A stretch of DNA of 36,989 bases from the NCBI GenBank assembly GCA_041741995.1, contig JBGSJN010000039.1, positions 1 to 36,989 on the forward strand, given 5' to 3'. Below the pieces are notes generated by a model. The model was not told the origin of the DNA and made no database searches. It saw only the letters and a list, made by a program, of their open reading frames with translations. Both the position numbers and the translations under genes were made by a program. Shown in pieces: positions 1-8,011 of this stretch. Within the stretch, counting starts at the first letter, position 1, and each line of letters opens with the position of its first letter. Source of the stretch: WTXA01 sp041741995 (GTDB taxonomy: Bacteria; Bacillota; TC1).

Positions 1-2
1 CA

Positions 3-95
3 ATTAAAGAGTACATGGATTTCTATAACTATGAGAGAATACAAGAAAAACTAAACGACCAGAGCCCAATGGAATATCGGAGTCTAGTCGCTTAG
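3..95 (+). pseudogene. IS3/IS150-family transposase, C-terminal end (cut by window edge)
   Basis: The frame starting at base 3 reads 30 residues to a TAG at 93-95. It contains YNYERIQEKLN followed by SPMEYR, the conserved C-terminal tail of IS3/IS150-group DDE transposases (rve_3 region). The catalytic D, D and E residues lie upstream of the window, so intactness cannot be judged. The element's terminal repeat follows 12 bases after the stop, as expected for an IS3 right end. It is listed as a fragment only because the 5' part is not visible. Confidence 0.85.
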
Positions 96-107
96 TTATG
101 TTTTATT

Positions 108-140
108 ATTTCCACTGTCTACTTGACAGGGAGCAGTTCA
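108..140 (+). mobile_element. Right terminal inverted repeat of the IS3-type element
   Basis: Just after the transposase stop, the sequence TGTCTACTTGACAGGGAGC followed by AGTTCA closely resembles right ends of IS150-group elements. Read on the other strand the end is TGAACTGCTCCCTGTCAAG, with the 5'-TG...CA-3' termini typical of IS3. I place the IS/host boundary at about base 140. The left end and any target duplication are outside the window. Confidence 0.75.
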
Positions 141-218
141 AATTCATATCCTGGTGTTTTTTAATTCCTCAAATCCTTAAAATAAATTTCATAATTAACT
201 TTATTTTTACACCTTTGG

Positions 219-227
219 TGCTATTAT
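219..227 (+). promoter_or_regulatory. Extended -10 promoter for the holin-like toxin mRNA
   Basis: TG-C-TATTAT (TG 219-220, hexamer 222-227) forms an extended -10. There is no good -35 at 17 bases. It predicts transcription from about 234, three bases before the 5' pairing segment 237-247, which fits the proposed mRNA. Inferred only. Confidence 0.4.
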
Positions 228-308
228 ATCCATTAAGACAGATAGGACAACTGAGTGGTTATCCATCAATTTCCCGAATTCATATATCTATGGGAAGGAG
301 GTGGTTTA

Positions 309-382
309 ATGAGTATTTATGAAACATTTTTTTAATGTTTTTCTTTGCTTCATTAATTGTGTCAATTACACAAAAAAAGTAA
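309..382 (+). pseudogene. Holin-like type I toxin reading frame, frameshifted in a T7 run
   Basis: A strong GGAAGGAGGTGG site precedes ATG 309. The frame reads MSIYETFF and then meets TAA at 333-335. If the seven-T run at 327-333 had eight Ts, the frame would continue LMFFFASLIVSITQKK to TAA 380-382. That gives a 24-residue peptide with a short polar N-terminus, one hydrophobic helix and a lysine tail. This matches the small holin-like toxins of Firmicutes (TxpA/BsrG-type and 'putative holin-like toxin' families, often starting M-S-x-Y-E). Either the toxin is inactivated, or the run is a length-variable switch, or the base count is a sequencing error. The antisense promoter, shared terminator and 5'/3' complementarity around it support a type I toxin-antitoxin locus. 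Confidence 0.6.
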
Positions 383-452
383 CTGCCCAGTTTGATCACG
401 AGCAGTTACTAATCTAACTAAAATCGGATAACCATCATATGGTTTCCTGTCT
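372..452 (-). ncRNA. Predicted antisense RNA antitoxin
   Basis: A predicted RNA of about 80 nt would run on the minus strand from about 452 to the T-run opposite A372-378. Its promoter is TTGACT (482-487), a 17-base spacer and TATAAT (459-464). It ends in a 9-bp stem (AGTAACTGC 378-386 with GCAGTTACT 402-410) followed by seven Ts, a good intrinsic terminator. It overlaps the last toxin codons and the whole toxin 3' UTR, the arrangement of RatA-type antitoxin RNAs. No transcript data are available here. Confidence 0.6.
378..410. terminator. Hairpin terminator shared by toxin 3' end and antisense RNA
   Basis: The perfect 9-bp stem AGTAACTGC (378-386) / GCAGTTACT (402-410) has a 15-base loop. 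A seven-A run (372-378) borders it, so it works as a T-tailed terminator on the minus strand. On the plus strand it has no T-run. Confidence 0.65.
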
Positions 453-458
453 GTCTAT

Positions 459-487
459 ATTATATTAGACCACTAAAACATAGTCAA
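459..487 (-). promoter_or_regulatory. Promoter of the antisense RNA
   Basis: On the minus strand, -35 TTGACT (482-487) and -10 TATAAT (459-464) are separated by 17 bases. It is one of the best sigma-A promoters in the window, yet no open reading frame lies downstream of it before 372, which favours a non-coding product. Confidence 0.7.
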
Positions 488-570
488 TAATTCTTTTGAT
501 AATTAACTCAATCTTTACATCAAAGCTTTACCAACAGTCATATGTCATCAAGTATTTAAACTTATCAACT

Positions 571-1524
571 CTAGATATGTCCCACGACCTCAAAGCTACC
601 AGGAGATCCCTTTTCTTCTACAACCTTACCAGTTCTTTTGTCAATGAAACTATACTCCACAACAGCAGAAACAGCCTCCTTGATAACCAAGGACATCCTG
701 CCCTCAACAGGTGCAACAAGCTTGTCAGCACCTATTGAAGTCACCTTCACAAACAATCTAATATGACCTTTCCATAGTTCGACTTCCATTACAGTATCAG
801 TCAGACTGACCACTCTATAACCTCCACCATAATATGATCCAAAACGATATTCTTTTACTCCATCATGAAAGATTCCTATAAACCCACTAAACTCAAAACC
901 TAGAAAAGGTATGTCGGCGATAGATAAAAAAAGACTACTGCCTGACTTAAAATTATTACACTGTAACCAAATATATTTCTTAGGAAAAGACCTGCCCCAA
1001 TCTTTCTCCAGATAACCACGACCAGAATCAAAAGTTATCAGATCACCAGATATTGACAATGACCCACTTAAATCATGACCTAAGCTAATAACCCCATGAT
1101 TACACTCCATATTTGGAACATAGGCAAAAGGTCCCATGATATTGGGAGCATAGAGACTTTGTTTGATTCCCTGGAACTTACCAAAACCAACACTACCCTT
1201 AATAAAAAAGCCCTCATCTTGTAAATCAACAGTTATACCATCAACACTGAAAACATTAGATCCTATCTCAACTCTAAAGGGTTCATCACTATATTTGAAA
1301 TCTGAAAGCGGATACCTGATGTATCCGCTCTTAATTTCTCCATTTTTAACCAAAATATATTGAACAAAAGCATGTTTATCCTCTTCCACAGTACTAAACC
1401 CTGGAATAAAGCTTATCACAACATCCCCTGCTCCACTGACCTCCTTGAAGTACCAGCCTTCAAAAAATCCAGTTCGCTTAGGATTTACTTGTCTTAGAAT
1501 AGGATTCCACATTCTTTTAAACAT
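571..1524 (-). CDS. Tocopherol cyclase-like family protein
   Basis: This 317-residue soluble protein has hallmarks of the tocopherol-cyclase-like family: FFEGWYFKEV near residues 20-29, where the family shows (F/Y)xEGWYFK, and YLEKDWGRSFPKKYIWLQCN in the middle, a highly conserved signature. No signal peptide or membrane segment is visible. Plant members cyclise prenyl quinols. The substrate in bacteria such as this one is unknown, so no reaction is assigned. The ATG lies directly after the TAG of the TrkH gene and has an AGGAGCG site, so it is the last gene of the K+ uptake operon and probably translationally coupled. Family assignment is confident; function is not. Confidence 0.8.
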   Translation of the reverse strand: MFKRMWNPILRQVNPKRTGFFEGWYFKEVSGAGDVVISFIPGFSTVEEDKHAFVQYILVKNGEIKSGYIRYPLSDFKYSDEPFRVEIGSNVFSVDGITVDLQDEGFFIKGSVGFGKFQGIKQSLYAPNIMGPFAYVPNMECNHGVISLGHDLSGSLSISGDLITFDSGRGYLEKDWGRSFPKKYIWLQCNNFKSGSSLFLSIADIPFLGFEFSGFIGIFHDGVKEYRFGSYYGGGYRVVSLTDTVMEVELWKGHIRLFVKVTSIGADKLVAPVEGRMSLVIKEAVSAVVEYSFIDKRTGKVVEEKGSPGSFEVVGHI

Positions 1525-2994
1525 CTAGACGCTCCTGCCTCTTCTAAAGATTTTATTTAGTACAGCTAATAGTGAAACTAATACTATGAAAATCTCCAAC
1601 CTACCAAGTAACATCCCAATCATCTCAACAATTAGAATATAGTTACTAGTATCAGGAGTAGTAACACCAACAGATAATCCAACTGTACCAAGTGCTGACG
1701 CAAACTCAAACATAGCCTTATCAATCGGTATTCCAGCAAAAGTCAAAAGAAATGTGCCAATAAAATATATAACCATATAAACAAAAACAAAACGACCTAT
1801 TTCCTCCATATACTTACTAGATAAATAGATCTTACCTTCAGCTTTATATATTGCCCCCTCATTAACAGCACGTTCTGGCATAAACTTCCTTTTTAGACCA
1901 AATACAAAAGACTTATACATAGCATAAATTCTTGTATACTTAATACCACCTGCAGTAGAACCAGCTCCACCACCAATTAACATCGCCATAATGACAATCA
2001 ATAACATATTAGGCTTCCAGGTAGTAAAATCAATAGTAGAAAAACCCGTTGTTGATAAAGCCGACACTATCTGGAAAAATGCAATTCTTAAACTTTCTCC
2101 AAAACCAGTATATAAATTAAAAAGACCGATAAAAGAAACAATAGATACCAAGATTAACAATAGAACTGTAAAAAATCTTGTATCACCTATTCGTAGGAAT
2201 TTTCTAAATTTCCCTTTAAATAACAAAGCTAAAATTGCAAAGTTTGTTGTCCCTACAATCATCAAAAATATAGTTATGACTTCAATCGGCAAGCTGTTAT
2301 AGTCAGCCAAGCTATATGTAGTCATCGCAAAACCACCTGTAGACAAGGCAGTCATAGAATGAAACATAGAATCAAACCAAGGCATACCAAAAATCATATA
2401 GGCTATAAACCCAGCAAAATTAAATCCTAAATAAATAAACATCATGAGATTAGCAGTGCTTCTTAAATTAGGCTCTAACTTATCAGGATGTCCTTCAGCA
2501 GAAAACAGTTCCATGGCATTCTTACCACCTGCAAAAATCAACATTAATAAAACAAAACCTAAACCACCACAAAACTGCATGAACCCACGATAAAACATAA
2601 AAATACGCGGTACTTTGGTCACATCCATAACTGATAACCCAGTAGTGGTCCAACCACTTACAGTTTCAAAAAGAGCTCCTACAAAATCCAAATGACCAGA
2701 AATAACAAAAGGCATAGAACCTAAAAATATTGCGTATAGCCATATTGCTACAACTATAACACTTTCATTGTTCCTACCCCAGAATTTCATTTTATTTTCA
2801 TCTTGTTTTTTTGACCTAAACAATAAGCCTATCATTATTGAAAAAACGCCTGGCATTACAAATGACATAGTATAAATGTAGTCCTCCGGATAAGGAATAA
2901 GCATCAACAAAGGTACAAATTGAATAATACCCAACATCAGTAAAAGCTTAGACACAAAATCCTGGTTTTTTATATAATTAATAATTATACCCAT
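1525..2994 (-). CDS. trkH: TrkH/KtrB-type potassium channel-forming subunit
   Basis: This 489-residue integral membrane protein takes up K+ together with cytoplasmic RCK subunits. About ten hydrophobic segments alternate with pore loops holding the selectivity-filter glycines: SGWTTTGLSV, TALSTGGFAM, SALSTTGFST and ASALGTVGLSVG. GGGAGSTAGGIKYTRIY, in the hinge before the last helices, is typical of TrkH. I start at ATG 2994, whose A is shared with the TAA of the upstream RCK gene (TAATG) and which has a GGGGGAAAT site. A TTG four codons earlier is less likely. The two genes upstream encode its regulatory subunits. Confidence 0.93.
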   Translation of the reverse strand: MGIIINYIKNQDFVSKLLLMLGIIQFVPLLMLIPYPEDYIYTMSFVMPGVFSIMIGLLFRSKKQDENKMKFWGRNNESVIVVAIWLYAIFLGSMPFVISGHLDFVGALFETVSGWTTTGLSVMDVTKVPRIFMFYRGFMQFCGGLGFVLLMLIFAGGKNAMELFSAEGHPDKLEPNLRSTANLMMFIYLGFNFAGFIAYMIFGMPWFDSMFHSMTALSTGGFAMTTYSLADYNSLPIEVITIFLMIVGTTNFAILALLFKGKFRKFLRIGDTRFFTVLLLILVSIVSFIGLFNLYTGFGESLRIAFFQIVSALSTTGFSTIDFTTWKPNMLLIVIMAMLIGGGAGSTAGGIKYTRIYAMYKSFVFGLKRKFMPERAVNEGAIYKAEGKIYLSSKYMEEIGRFVFVYMVIYFIGTFLLTFAGIPIDKAMFEFASALGTVGLSVGVTTPDTSNYILIVEMIGMLLGRLEIFIVLVSLLAVLNKIFRRGRSV

Positions 2995-3659
2995 TATTTC
3001 CCCCAATAGAACAAGGAAGTAATCTTAGCAAAATCCTTACTCCTTGAAAGAACAATAACCTTATCTGAAACCTTCAATTCACAATGTCCCTTAGCACAGA
3101 TAACCATCTCATCATCTCTTATTATATAAGCAATTATAGCCTCAGGTGGAAGATCAATATCCTTTATCTTCATATCTGCTACTTTGGATCTCACATCAAC
3201 ATAAAATTCTGATAAGATAATTTTCTCATTCTCCATAGGCAAATAATTGATTAAATTATCAATAACAGCCTCGAACTCTATCATATCAGATAAAATTTCA
3301 GTAGAACTAATTACCTTATCAACACCAAGCTTTTTAAAAATCCTAATATTCTTAGGATCATTAACTACAGCAAAAGTATTTTTTACCTTAAACTGTTTCT
3401 TGGCTACTTCACAGATAACTAGATTTGATGAGTCCTTATTACAAAGGGCAATAACTGTATCCATCTCTATAGCACCTGCATCTTTTAGCACAAAAGGTTT
3501 GGTTCCATCTCCATATACACCAACAATACCATGACTATGAGCCATGATTTTGCACCATTCCTTATCCTTGTTAACAATTGTTACATTATGACCACTGTCC
3601 TTTAATGACTTGGTAAGGAAGTTAGCCTTGGCATGACCGCCAACAATCAATATATTCAT
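2994..3659 (-). CDS. RCK (TrkA-type) K+ uptake regulatory subunit, degenerate nucleotide-binding motif
   Basis: This 221-residue protein has a Rossmann-like RCK_N domain (about 1-125) and an RCK_C domain (about 140-215), the usual layout of KtrA/TrkA subunits that gate TrkH/KtrB channels from the cytoplasm. The first strand reads ILIVGGHAKANF rather than the usual GxGxxG, so normal NAD/ATP binding through the glycine loop is doubtful. An acidic residue at the end of the second strand is also replaced (IVNKD). It starts at an ATG with AGGAGG and overlaps trkH by one base. With the preceding RCK_N-only protein it may form a mixed regulatory ring. Confidence 0.88.
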   Translation of the reverse strand: MNILIVGGHAKANFLTKSLKDSGHNVTIVNKDKEWCKIMAHSHGIVGVYGDGTKPFVLKDAGAIEMDTVIALCNKDSSNLVICEVAKKQFKVKNTFAVVNDPKNIRIFKKLGVDKVISSTEILSDMIEFEAVIDNLINYLPMENEKIILSEFYVDVRSKVADMKIKDIDLPPEAIIAYIIRDDEMVICAKGHCELKVSDKVIVLSRSKDFAKITSLFYWGK

Positions 3660-3664
3660 TAATC

Positions 3665-4090
3665 CTAAACCTCCTCATTAAAAATCATTTTTTGAAAAGC
3701 CTTAATAGACAAGTCAGTAGGCGAGATTACATGAATCCCAAATTCTTTACAAGTTATTGCCTTAGATGTATCATAAATCCTGGCAATTACATCAGGCACC
3801 TTATATACAACTGCGGCTATTTGGGCAATTAATATATTAGTATCATCGTCATCTGTTGAGGCAATTAGAATATCTGTATCAGAAATATTTATACTTTCTA
3901 ATAAATCTATATCTGTTCCATCACCCTCCTTGGTAAGACCACCATATGAAGCTGATAACTTTCTAAAACTACTTTGATCCATGTCTACTATCATTAGGTT
4001 TTTGTTTTTATCTGACAGATTTCCGGCAATTGTGGACCCTAAACGACCACATCCAATTACTATAACATTGTTCTTCTTATTAATCCTCAT
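3665..4090 (-). CDS. Single-domain TrkA-N (RCK_N) K+ uptake regulator
   Basis: This 141-residue protein holds only the nucleotide-binding half of a TrkA subunit. VIVIGCGRLGST at residues 9-20 is a clean GxGxxG loop, and IVDMD ends the second strand with the acidic residue that holds the ribose. An RCK_C ligand-binding domain is absent. I chose ATG 4090 because AGAGGTG lies just upstream; a GTG at 4108 opens the same frame without a good site. The stop is five bases before the next RCK gene, so the pair splits duties: this protein keeps the nucleotide site and its neighbour keeps the C-terminal domain. First gene of the operon. Confidence 0.88.
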   Translation of the reverse strand: MRINKKNNVIVIGCGRLGSTIAGNLSDKNKNLMIVDMDQSSFRKLSASYGGLTKEGDGTDIDLLESINISDTDILIASTDDDDTNILIAQIAAVVYKVPDVIARIYDTSKAITCKEFGIHVISPTDLSIKAFQKMIFNEEV

Positions 4091-4217
4091 ATTTTTCACC
4101 TCTAACACATTCTAAGCCTAATTTTGAATATTTTCAACTAAAACTTTAATAATTATTATAAATTTAATATAATAAACATAATATAAAATAATCTGTGACA
4201 AAAAAAGGAGAAAAAAC

Positions 4218-4574
4218 ATGAAAAGACTCATTACACTAGCCAGACTTTTAATCTTTCTACTAGCTGCCTTTTTCGCTGTTTTTTCCCTGGAAATAACCCT
4301 TGGAGACACACTCATAAACCTAATACCAACTTTTATACTAGTCGCTATCTTGCTCATAAGCTTTGTATCACCAAGAATTGCTACTTTCCTTCTTTTATTA
4401 ACTACACTGTTATTCACTTTTTTCTTTACTACCTATGACTATTATCTAAAATTCATAGTAATAACATTATCACTAACCATCTCTTTCTTAATCTTTCTTT
4501 TCTATATCATATTAACTGAAGAAAAGACTAAGATCAGAGATGATGATTATGTTGAAGATGATGAAGACTACTAA
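4218..4574 (+). CDS. Small membrane protein of unknown function
   Basis: This 118-residue protein has about four hydrophobic helices (roughly 7-28, 33-51, 54-70 and 79-100) and a charged C-terminal tail, with acidic DDDYVEDDEDY at the very end. ATG 4218 follows AAAAGGAG with good spacing. No enzyme motif or named family is recognised; it could be a small accessory membrane protein. It is divergent from the K+ operon across a very AT-rich 127-base gap and convergent with the MacB-like gene, whose end lies ten bases away with no terminator between. Confidence 0.7.
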   Translation: MKRLITLARLLIFLLAAFFAVFSLEITLGDTLINLIPTFILVAILLISFVSPRIATFLLLLTTLLFTFFFTTYDYYLKFIVITLSLTISFLIFLFYIILTEEKTKIRDDDYVEDDEDY

Positions 4575-4584
4575 TATTAATCCT

Positions 4585-6540
4585 CTATTCTCTTCTTAAA
4601 GACTCTACAGGATCGAGTTTTGCCGCCTTACTGGCTGGAGCTAATCCTGCTAGGATACTGATGCCAACACTAACTAGGACACCAAATATAGCAAAAGTAC
4701 CACTAATTAAAACCAGATCCACATTATATAAACTATTGGTGAAACCGTTGATAATAATCATTAATATAAAAGCTACCAATAAACCAAATATACCACTAAC
4801 TAAGCCAATCAAAAATGATTCGGCCACAAAGATTCTCTTAATGTCCTTTCTTCTAGCCCCAATTGCTTTTAAGACACCAATTTCTCTGGTTCTTTCAACA
4901 ACTGATATATACATTACCACCAATATCATAATAGCCGAAACTACCAATGATATAGCTGCAATAGCTGCAAGAATATAGGTAATTACATCCAGCATTTCCT
5001 TGAACATACCAAGTAGGAGTTCTTCCATTGATCCAGTATATCCTAACTCAAGAACCTTATCTTTAATTGCCTGAACATTATCTTGATCATCAGTTACTAG
5101 GTAAACAGTATTAGCCTTGATTGAAACATCCTTTTCTTTTGCAAGATTATCCAAGTCAGAATAATTGAAAAAAACAGAAGTGAAATTATTCATACCACTT
5201 TCTGATATTTCACCATAAATTCCGCTAACAATGAAATTTTCTACAAACTTAGTCTCTCCAATCATAAATTCTAATTCAATAGTCTGTCCAATAGGACTAG
5301 TTTCAAAATTCTCTAGCAAATTGGCACTTAACATTACTTCACCAGCAACAGGTAATTTACCCTCGTTTATATTTTCACTAGTTATATTACTAGAGATAGT
5401 ACTTAAGTTCTGAAAAGGAACTTCCTTTTCTCCAAGTCTTAATATATTATCCCTAAAGCTAAACTTACTATATGCCAATTCTACTTTTTCTACACCTTTA
5501 ATTGCACTTAGCTCATCAATGTTTTCTTTTTCAAATGGTTTCGCTTCAGTAGCCATTATATCACCAGGAGCACCAGGAGCACCATTGGTATTATCTTCTA
5601 CTGCTAATTGATGAACCTCTATTACCATAGGGTTAACATACTCGTTCATGGTATCTGTTATATATTTTCCTACACCGTTACCGATTGACAACATGATAAT
5701 AACACTGGTTATACCAATGGAGGCACCAATTGCTACCAAAAGATTCCTTGCCAGTTTTTCTTTCATGTTCTTCAAGGCCATGCCGATAGCATCAAAAAAT
5801 GACAAATTCTGTTTGCCATTGTCTATTTTTTCTTCACCAATTATGATTTCTTTATTTTTTTCTTTCATTACATCTTTGATGATAAGACCATCAGCAATAG
5901 TGATCACCCTGTCTGAGTGGCTAGCTACTTTTTCTGAGTGGGTAACTATAATTACCAGCTTGCCTTTGGCAGCTATTTTTTTGATCAGCACCAGTATTTG
6001 ATCGCTTGTTTCTGAGTCTAGTGAGCCTGTTGGCTCGTCTGCTAATATGATATCTGGATCATTAATCAAGGCTCTGGCTATGGCTACTCTTTGTTTTTGT
6101 CCACCAGAGAGTTGATTTGGTTTTTTGTACATTTGATCAGCTAGTCCAACGTCTTTTAGTATCTTTTTGGCTCTTTTGATTCTTTCTGATTTTTTAACAT
6201 TAGATAGGGTCATGGCCACTGTAATATTGTCTAGAACCTGAAGATGGGGAATTAGATTGAAACTTTGAAATACAAAGCCAATTTTGTTTTTTCTGTAGTT
6301 ATCCAGGTCCTTTTCTTTTAGGTTATGGACTGATTTTCCATCTAGGAGTATGTCTCCTTGGTAGTCGTTGTCCAGGCCGCCAATAACGTTCATCAGGGTA
6401 GATTTTCCGCTTCCTGATTCTCCTATTATTGATACCAGTTGTCCCGACTCAAAGTTAAGATCTATGCCGTTTAAGGCTCTAAATCTATTATTTCTGCTTA
6501 ATTTGTATTCTTTGATTACATTTTTAATATCTAATATCAT
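4585..6540 (-). CDS. MacB-like ABC transporter, ATPase fused to FtsX-type permease
   Basis: This 651-residue protein has an N-terminal ABC ATPase (1-225) with Walker A GESGSGKST at 40-48, signature LSGGQKQRVAIARAL and Walker B IILADEPTGSLDSET. The C-terminal half has one membrane helix near 265-285, a large extracytoplasmic MacB periplasmic-core-like domain and three helices with the FtsX signature RTREIGVLKAIGARRKDI. Such transporters typically move peptides or lipids, or transmit force, rather than small solutes. The ATG overlaps the upstream permease stop (ATGA), so the genes are coupled. No partner membrane-fusion protein is adjacent. The substrate is unknown; antimicrobial peptide or cell-envelope stress function is plausible from the GntR context. 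Confidence 0.88.
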   Translation of the reverse strand: MILDIKNVIKEYKLSRNNRFRALNGIDLNFESGQLVSIIGESGSGKSTLMNVIGGLDNDYQGDILLDGKSVHNLKEKDLDNYRKNKIGFVFQSFNLIPHLQVLDNITVAMTLSNVKKSERIKRAKKILKDVGLADQMYKKPNQLSGGQKQRVAIARALINDPDIILADEPTGSLDSETSDQILVLIKKIAAKGKLVIIVTHSEKVASHSDRVITIADGLIIKDVMKEKNKEIIIGEEKIDNGKQNLSFFDAIGMALKNMKEKLARNLLVAIGASIGITSVIIMLSIGNGVGKYITDTMNEYVNPMVIEVHQLAVEDNTNGAPGAPGDIMATEAKPFEKENIDELSAIKGVEKVELAYSKFSFRDNILRLGEKEVPFQNLSTISSNITSENINEGKLPVAGEVMLSANLLENFETSPIGQTIELEFMIGETKFVENFIVSGIYGEISESGMNNFTSVFFNYSDLDNLAKEKDVSIKANTVYLVTDDQDNVQAIKDKVLELGYTGSMEELLLGMFKEMLDVITYILAAIAAISLVVSAIMILVVMYISVVERTREIGVLKAIGARRKDIKRIFVAESFLIGLVSGIFGLLVAFILMIIINGFTNSLYNVDLVLISGTFAIFGVLVSVGISILAGLAPASKAAKLDPVESLRRE

Positions 6541-7319
6541 TCTAAATTCAACCTTTTCTTTACTATAATGTTAGTTACCAAAAAGAAGGCAACTGAAATT
6601 ATTCCGGACATTACTAACTGGATAGTTAATAGTGTCAATCCTACTTCTCCTCTTTCTAGGAAAGCAAGTCCGCCGGCAAATACAAATCCATATACAAGCA
6701 TTGTAACTACGGATATCATCTGCACTATAAAATATAAGCCAATATAGGCTACAAATGAATATATAACACGATTACTATTGAATAGATGTCCTATTGCCAT
6801 GGCGCAATATACCATCAAGAAACCATAGCAGGCATAGATGATGAGCATTAGTCCTAATTCTCCTAGGAGAAGACTACCTTGCCAGCCAAATTCCTGCAAC
6901 ATACCATCCCAGATTATCTGACCACTTTTCCAAATATCTCCTAGTAAACCTTTAGTACTTAATTGAATTAATACTGAAGATAGTAATACAATTACACTTC
7001 CAAAGAACCAGCAAGCTGATGTAAAGAGTTTTGACAACACTAAATGCCAGGATTTTACTGGTAGGGTGTTCATAAGATATCCTTCACTTCCTAGGATGTT
7101 CTTGTAGAATCTTTGGATACCTACAATAAAGGTCAAGACGATTATACCTATAGTCATGAGTACGTATGTTGTTACTAGTATTCCATCAGAGAAAAAGAAC
7201 TCTATATTTAATATGTCTAGTAATTTTCTTATTAAGGTAAAGCCTAAGATTACTCCATATATGGGTAGGAATATTCTCATGGTGCTTTTAAATTCGTATT
7301 TGATTAGTTTTGCTAACAT
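6537..7319 (-). CDS. ABC-2 type transporter permease
   Basis: This 260-residue membrane protein has about six hydrophobic helices and an N-terminal LIKYEFKSTMR segment, typical of permeases in YtrB/CcmA-like exporters. MNTLPVKSWHLVLSKLF, before the second helix pair, is the conserved loop found in bacitracin/BcrB- and YtrF-type permeases. It starts at an ATG with AGGGAGGT and overlaps the ATPase stop by seven bases. It should form a half-transporter with the ATPase encoded just upstream. The substrate is not deducible. Confidence 0.82.
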   Translation of the reverse strand: MLAKLIKYEFKSTMRIFLPIYGVILGFTLIRKLLDILNIEFFFSDGILVTTYVLMTIGIIVLTFIVGIQRFYKNILGSEGYLMNTLPVKSWHLVLSKLFTSACWFFGSVIVLLSSVLIQLSTKGLLGDIWKSGQIIWDGMLQEFGWQGSLLLGELGLMLIIYACYGFLMVYCAMAIGHLFNSNRVIYSFVAYIGLYFIVQMISVVTMLVYGFVFAGGLAFLERGEVGLTLLTIQLVMSGIISVAFFLVTNIIVKKRLNLE

Positions 7320-8011
7320 TTGAATACCTCCCTAAATAGATTGTCGATTGACATGCCTTTTTGTTCTTTTATTTCGTCAACGTTTCCGGACATCACCACG
7401 ATACCATTATCAATAAAGACAAATTCATCTAAGATGTTCTCTATGTCACCTATTAGGTGAGTGGCTATGATGACTACTGCTTCTTCGTTGTAGTTGCTGA
7501 TTATGGTTTTTAGGATGTAGTCTCTGGCTGCAGGGTCTACTCCACCGATTGGTTCGTCTAATAAATATAGTTTGGCTCTTCTGCTCATTACTAGTATTAG
7601 TTGTACTTTTTCTTTGGTACCCTTGGACATTGATTTTAGTGATTGTTTCATATCAATTCCTAGCTTAGCTAGCATGTCTAGGGCTATCACTTCGTCGAAG
7701 TCCTTATAGAAATCCTTAAAGAATTCTACTATGTCCTTGGTCTTCATCCAGTCGAAGAGGTAGTTGGCATCTGGCAGGTAGGAAACTATTGCTTTTGTTT
7801 CTACTCCTACTTCCATTCCTCCAACAGTAATACTTCCAGTACTAGGTGTTAATAGTCCGCTTACTAGTTTTATGAAGGTGGTTTTGCCGCTTCCGTTTGG
7901 TCCTAGTAGGCCTACTATTTTGCCTCCTTCAAATTTTAGGTTGCCTATGTCCAAGGCAGTTTTTTTTCCGTAACTTTTCTTTAGTTCTTTAATTTCTAAA
8001 ACTGTTTCCAT
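7313..8011 (-). CDS. ABC transporter ATP-binding protein
   Basis: This 232-residue ATPase has Walker A LLGPNGSGKTTF, signature-like SMSKGTKEKVQLILVMS in place of LSGGQ, Walker B LYLLDEPIGGVDPAA and switch histidine IIATH. The modified signature SKGTKEK is typical of YtrB- and BcrA-like drug or antibiotic-peptide exporters. The ATG has an AAGGAGAT site inside the end of the GntR gene (23-base overlap). It pairs with the ABC-2 permease downstream and belongs to the GntR-controlled operon. Confidence 0.88.
   Translation of the reverse strand: METVLEIKELKKSYGKKTALDIGNLKFEGGKIVGLLGPNGSGKTTFIKLVSGLLTPSTGSITVGGMEVGVETKAIVSYLPDANYLFDWMKTKDIVEFFKDFYKDFDEVIALDMLAKLGIDMKQSLKSMSKGTKEKVQLILVMSRRAKLYLLDEPIGGVDPAARDYILKTIISNYNEEAVVIIATHLIGDIENILDEFVFIDNGIVVMSGNVDEIKEQKGMSIDNLFREVFKC

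Noticed and set aside
98..322. 74-residue open frame over the IS end and toxin leader
   Set aside because: No ribosome site, crosses the IS terminal repeat and the toxin SD, and has no protein-like pattern.
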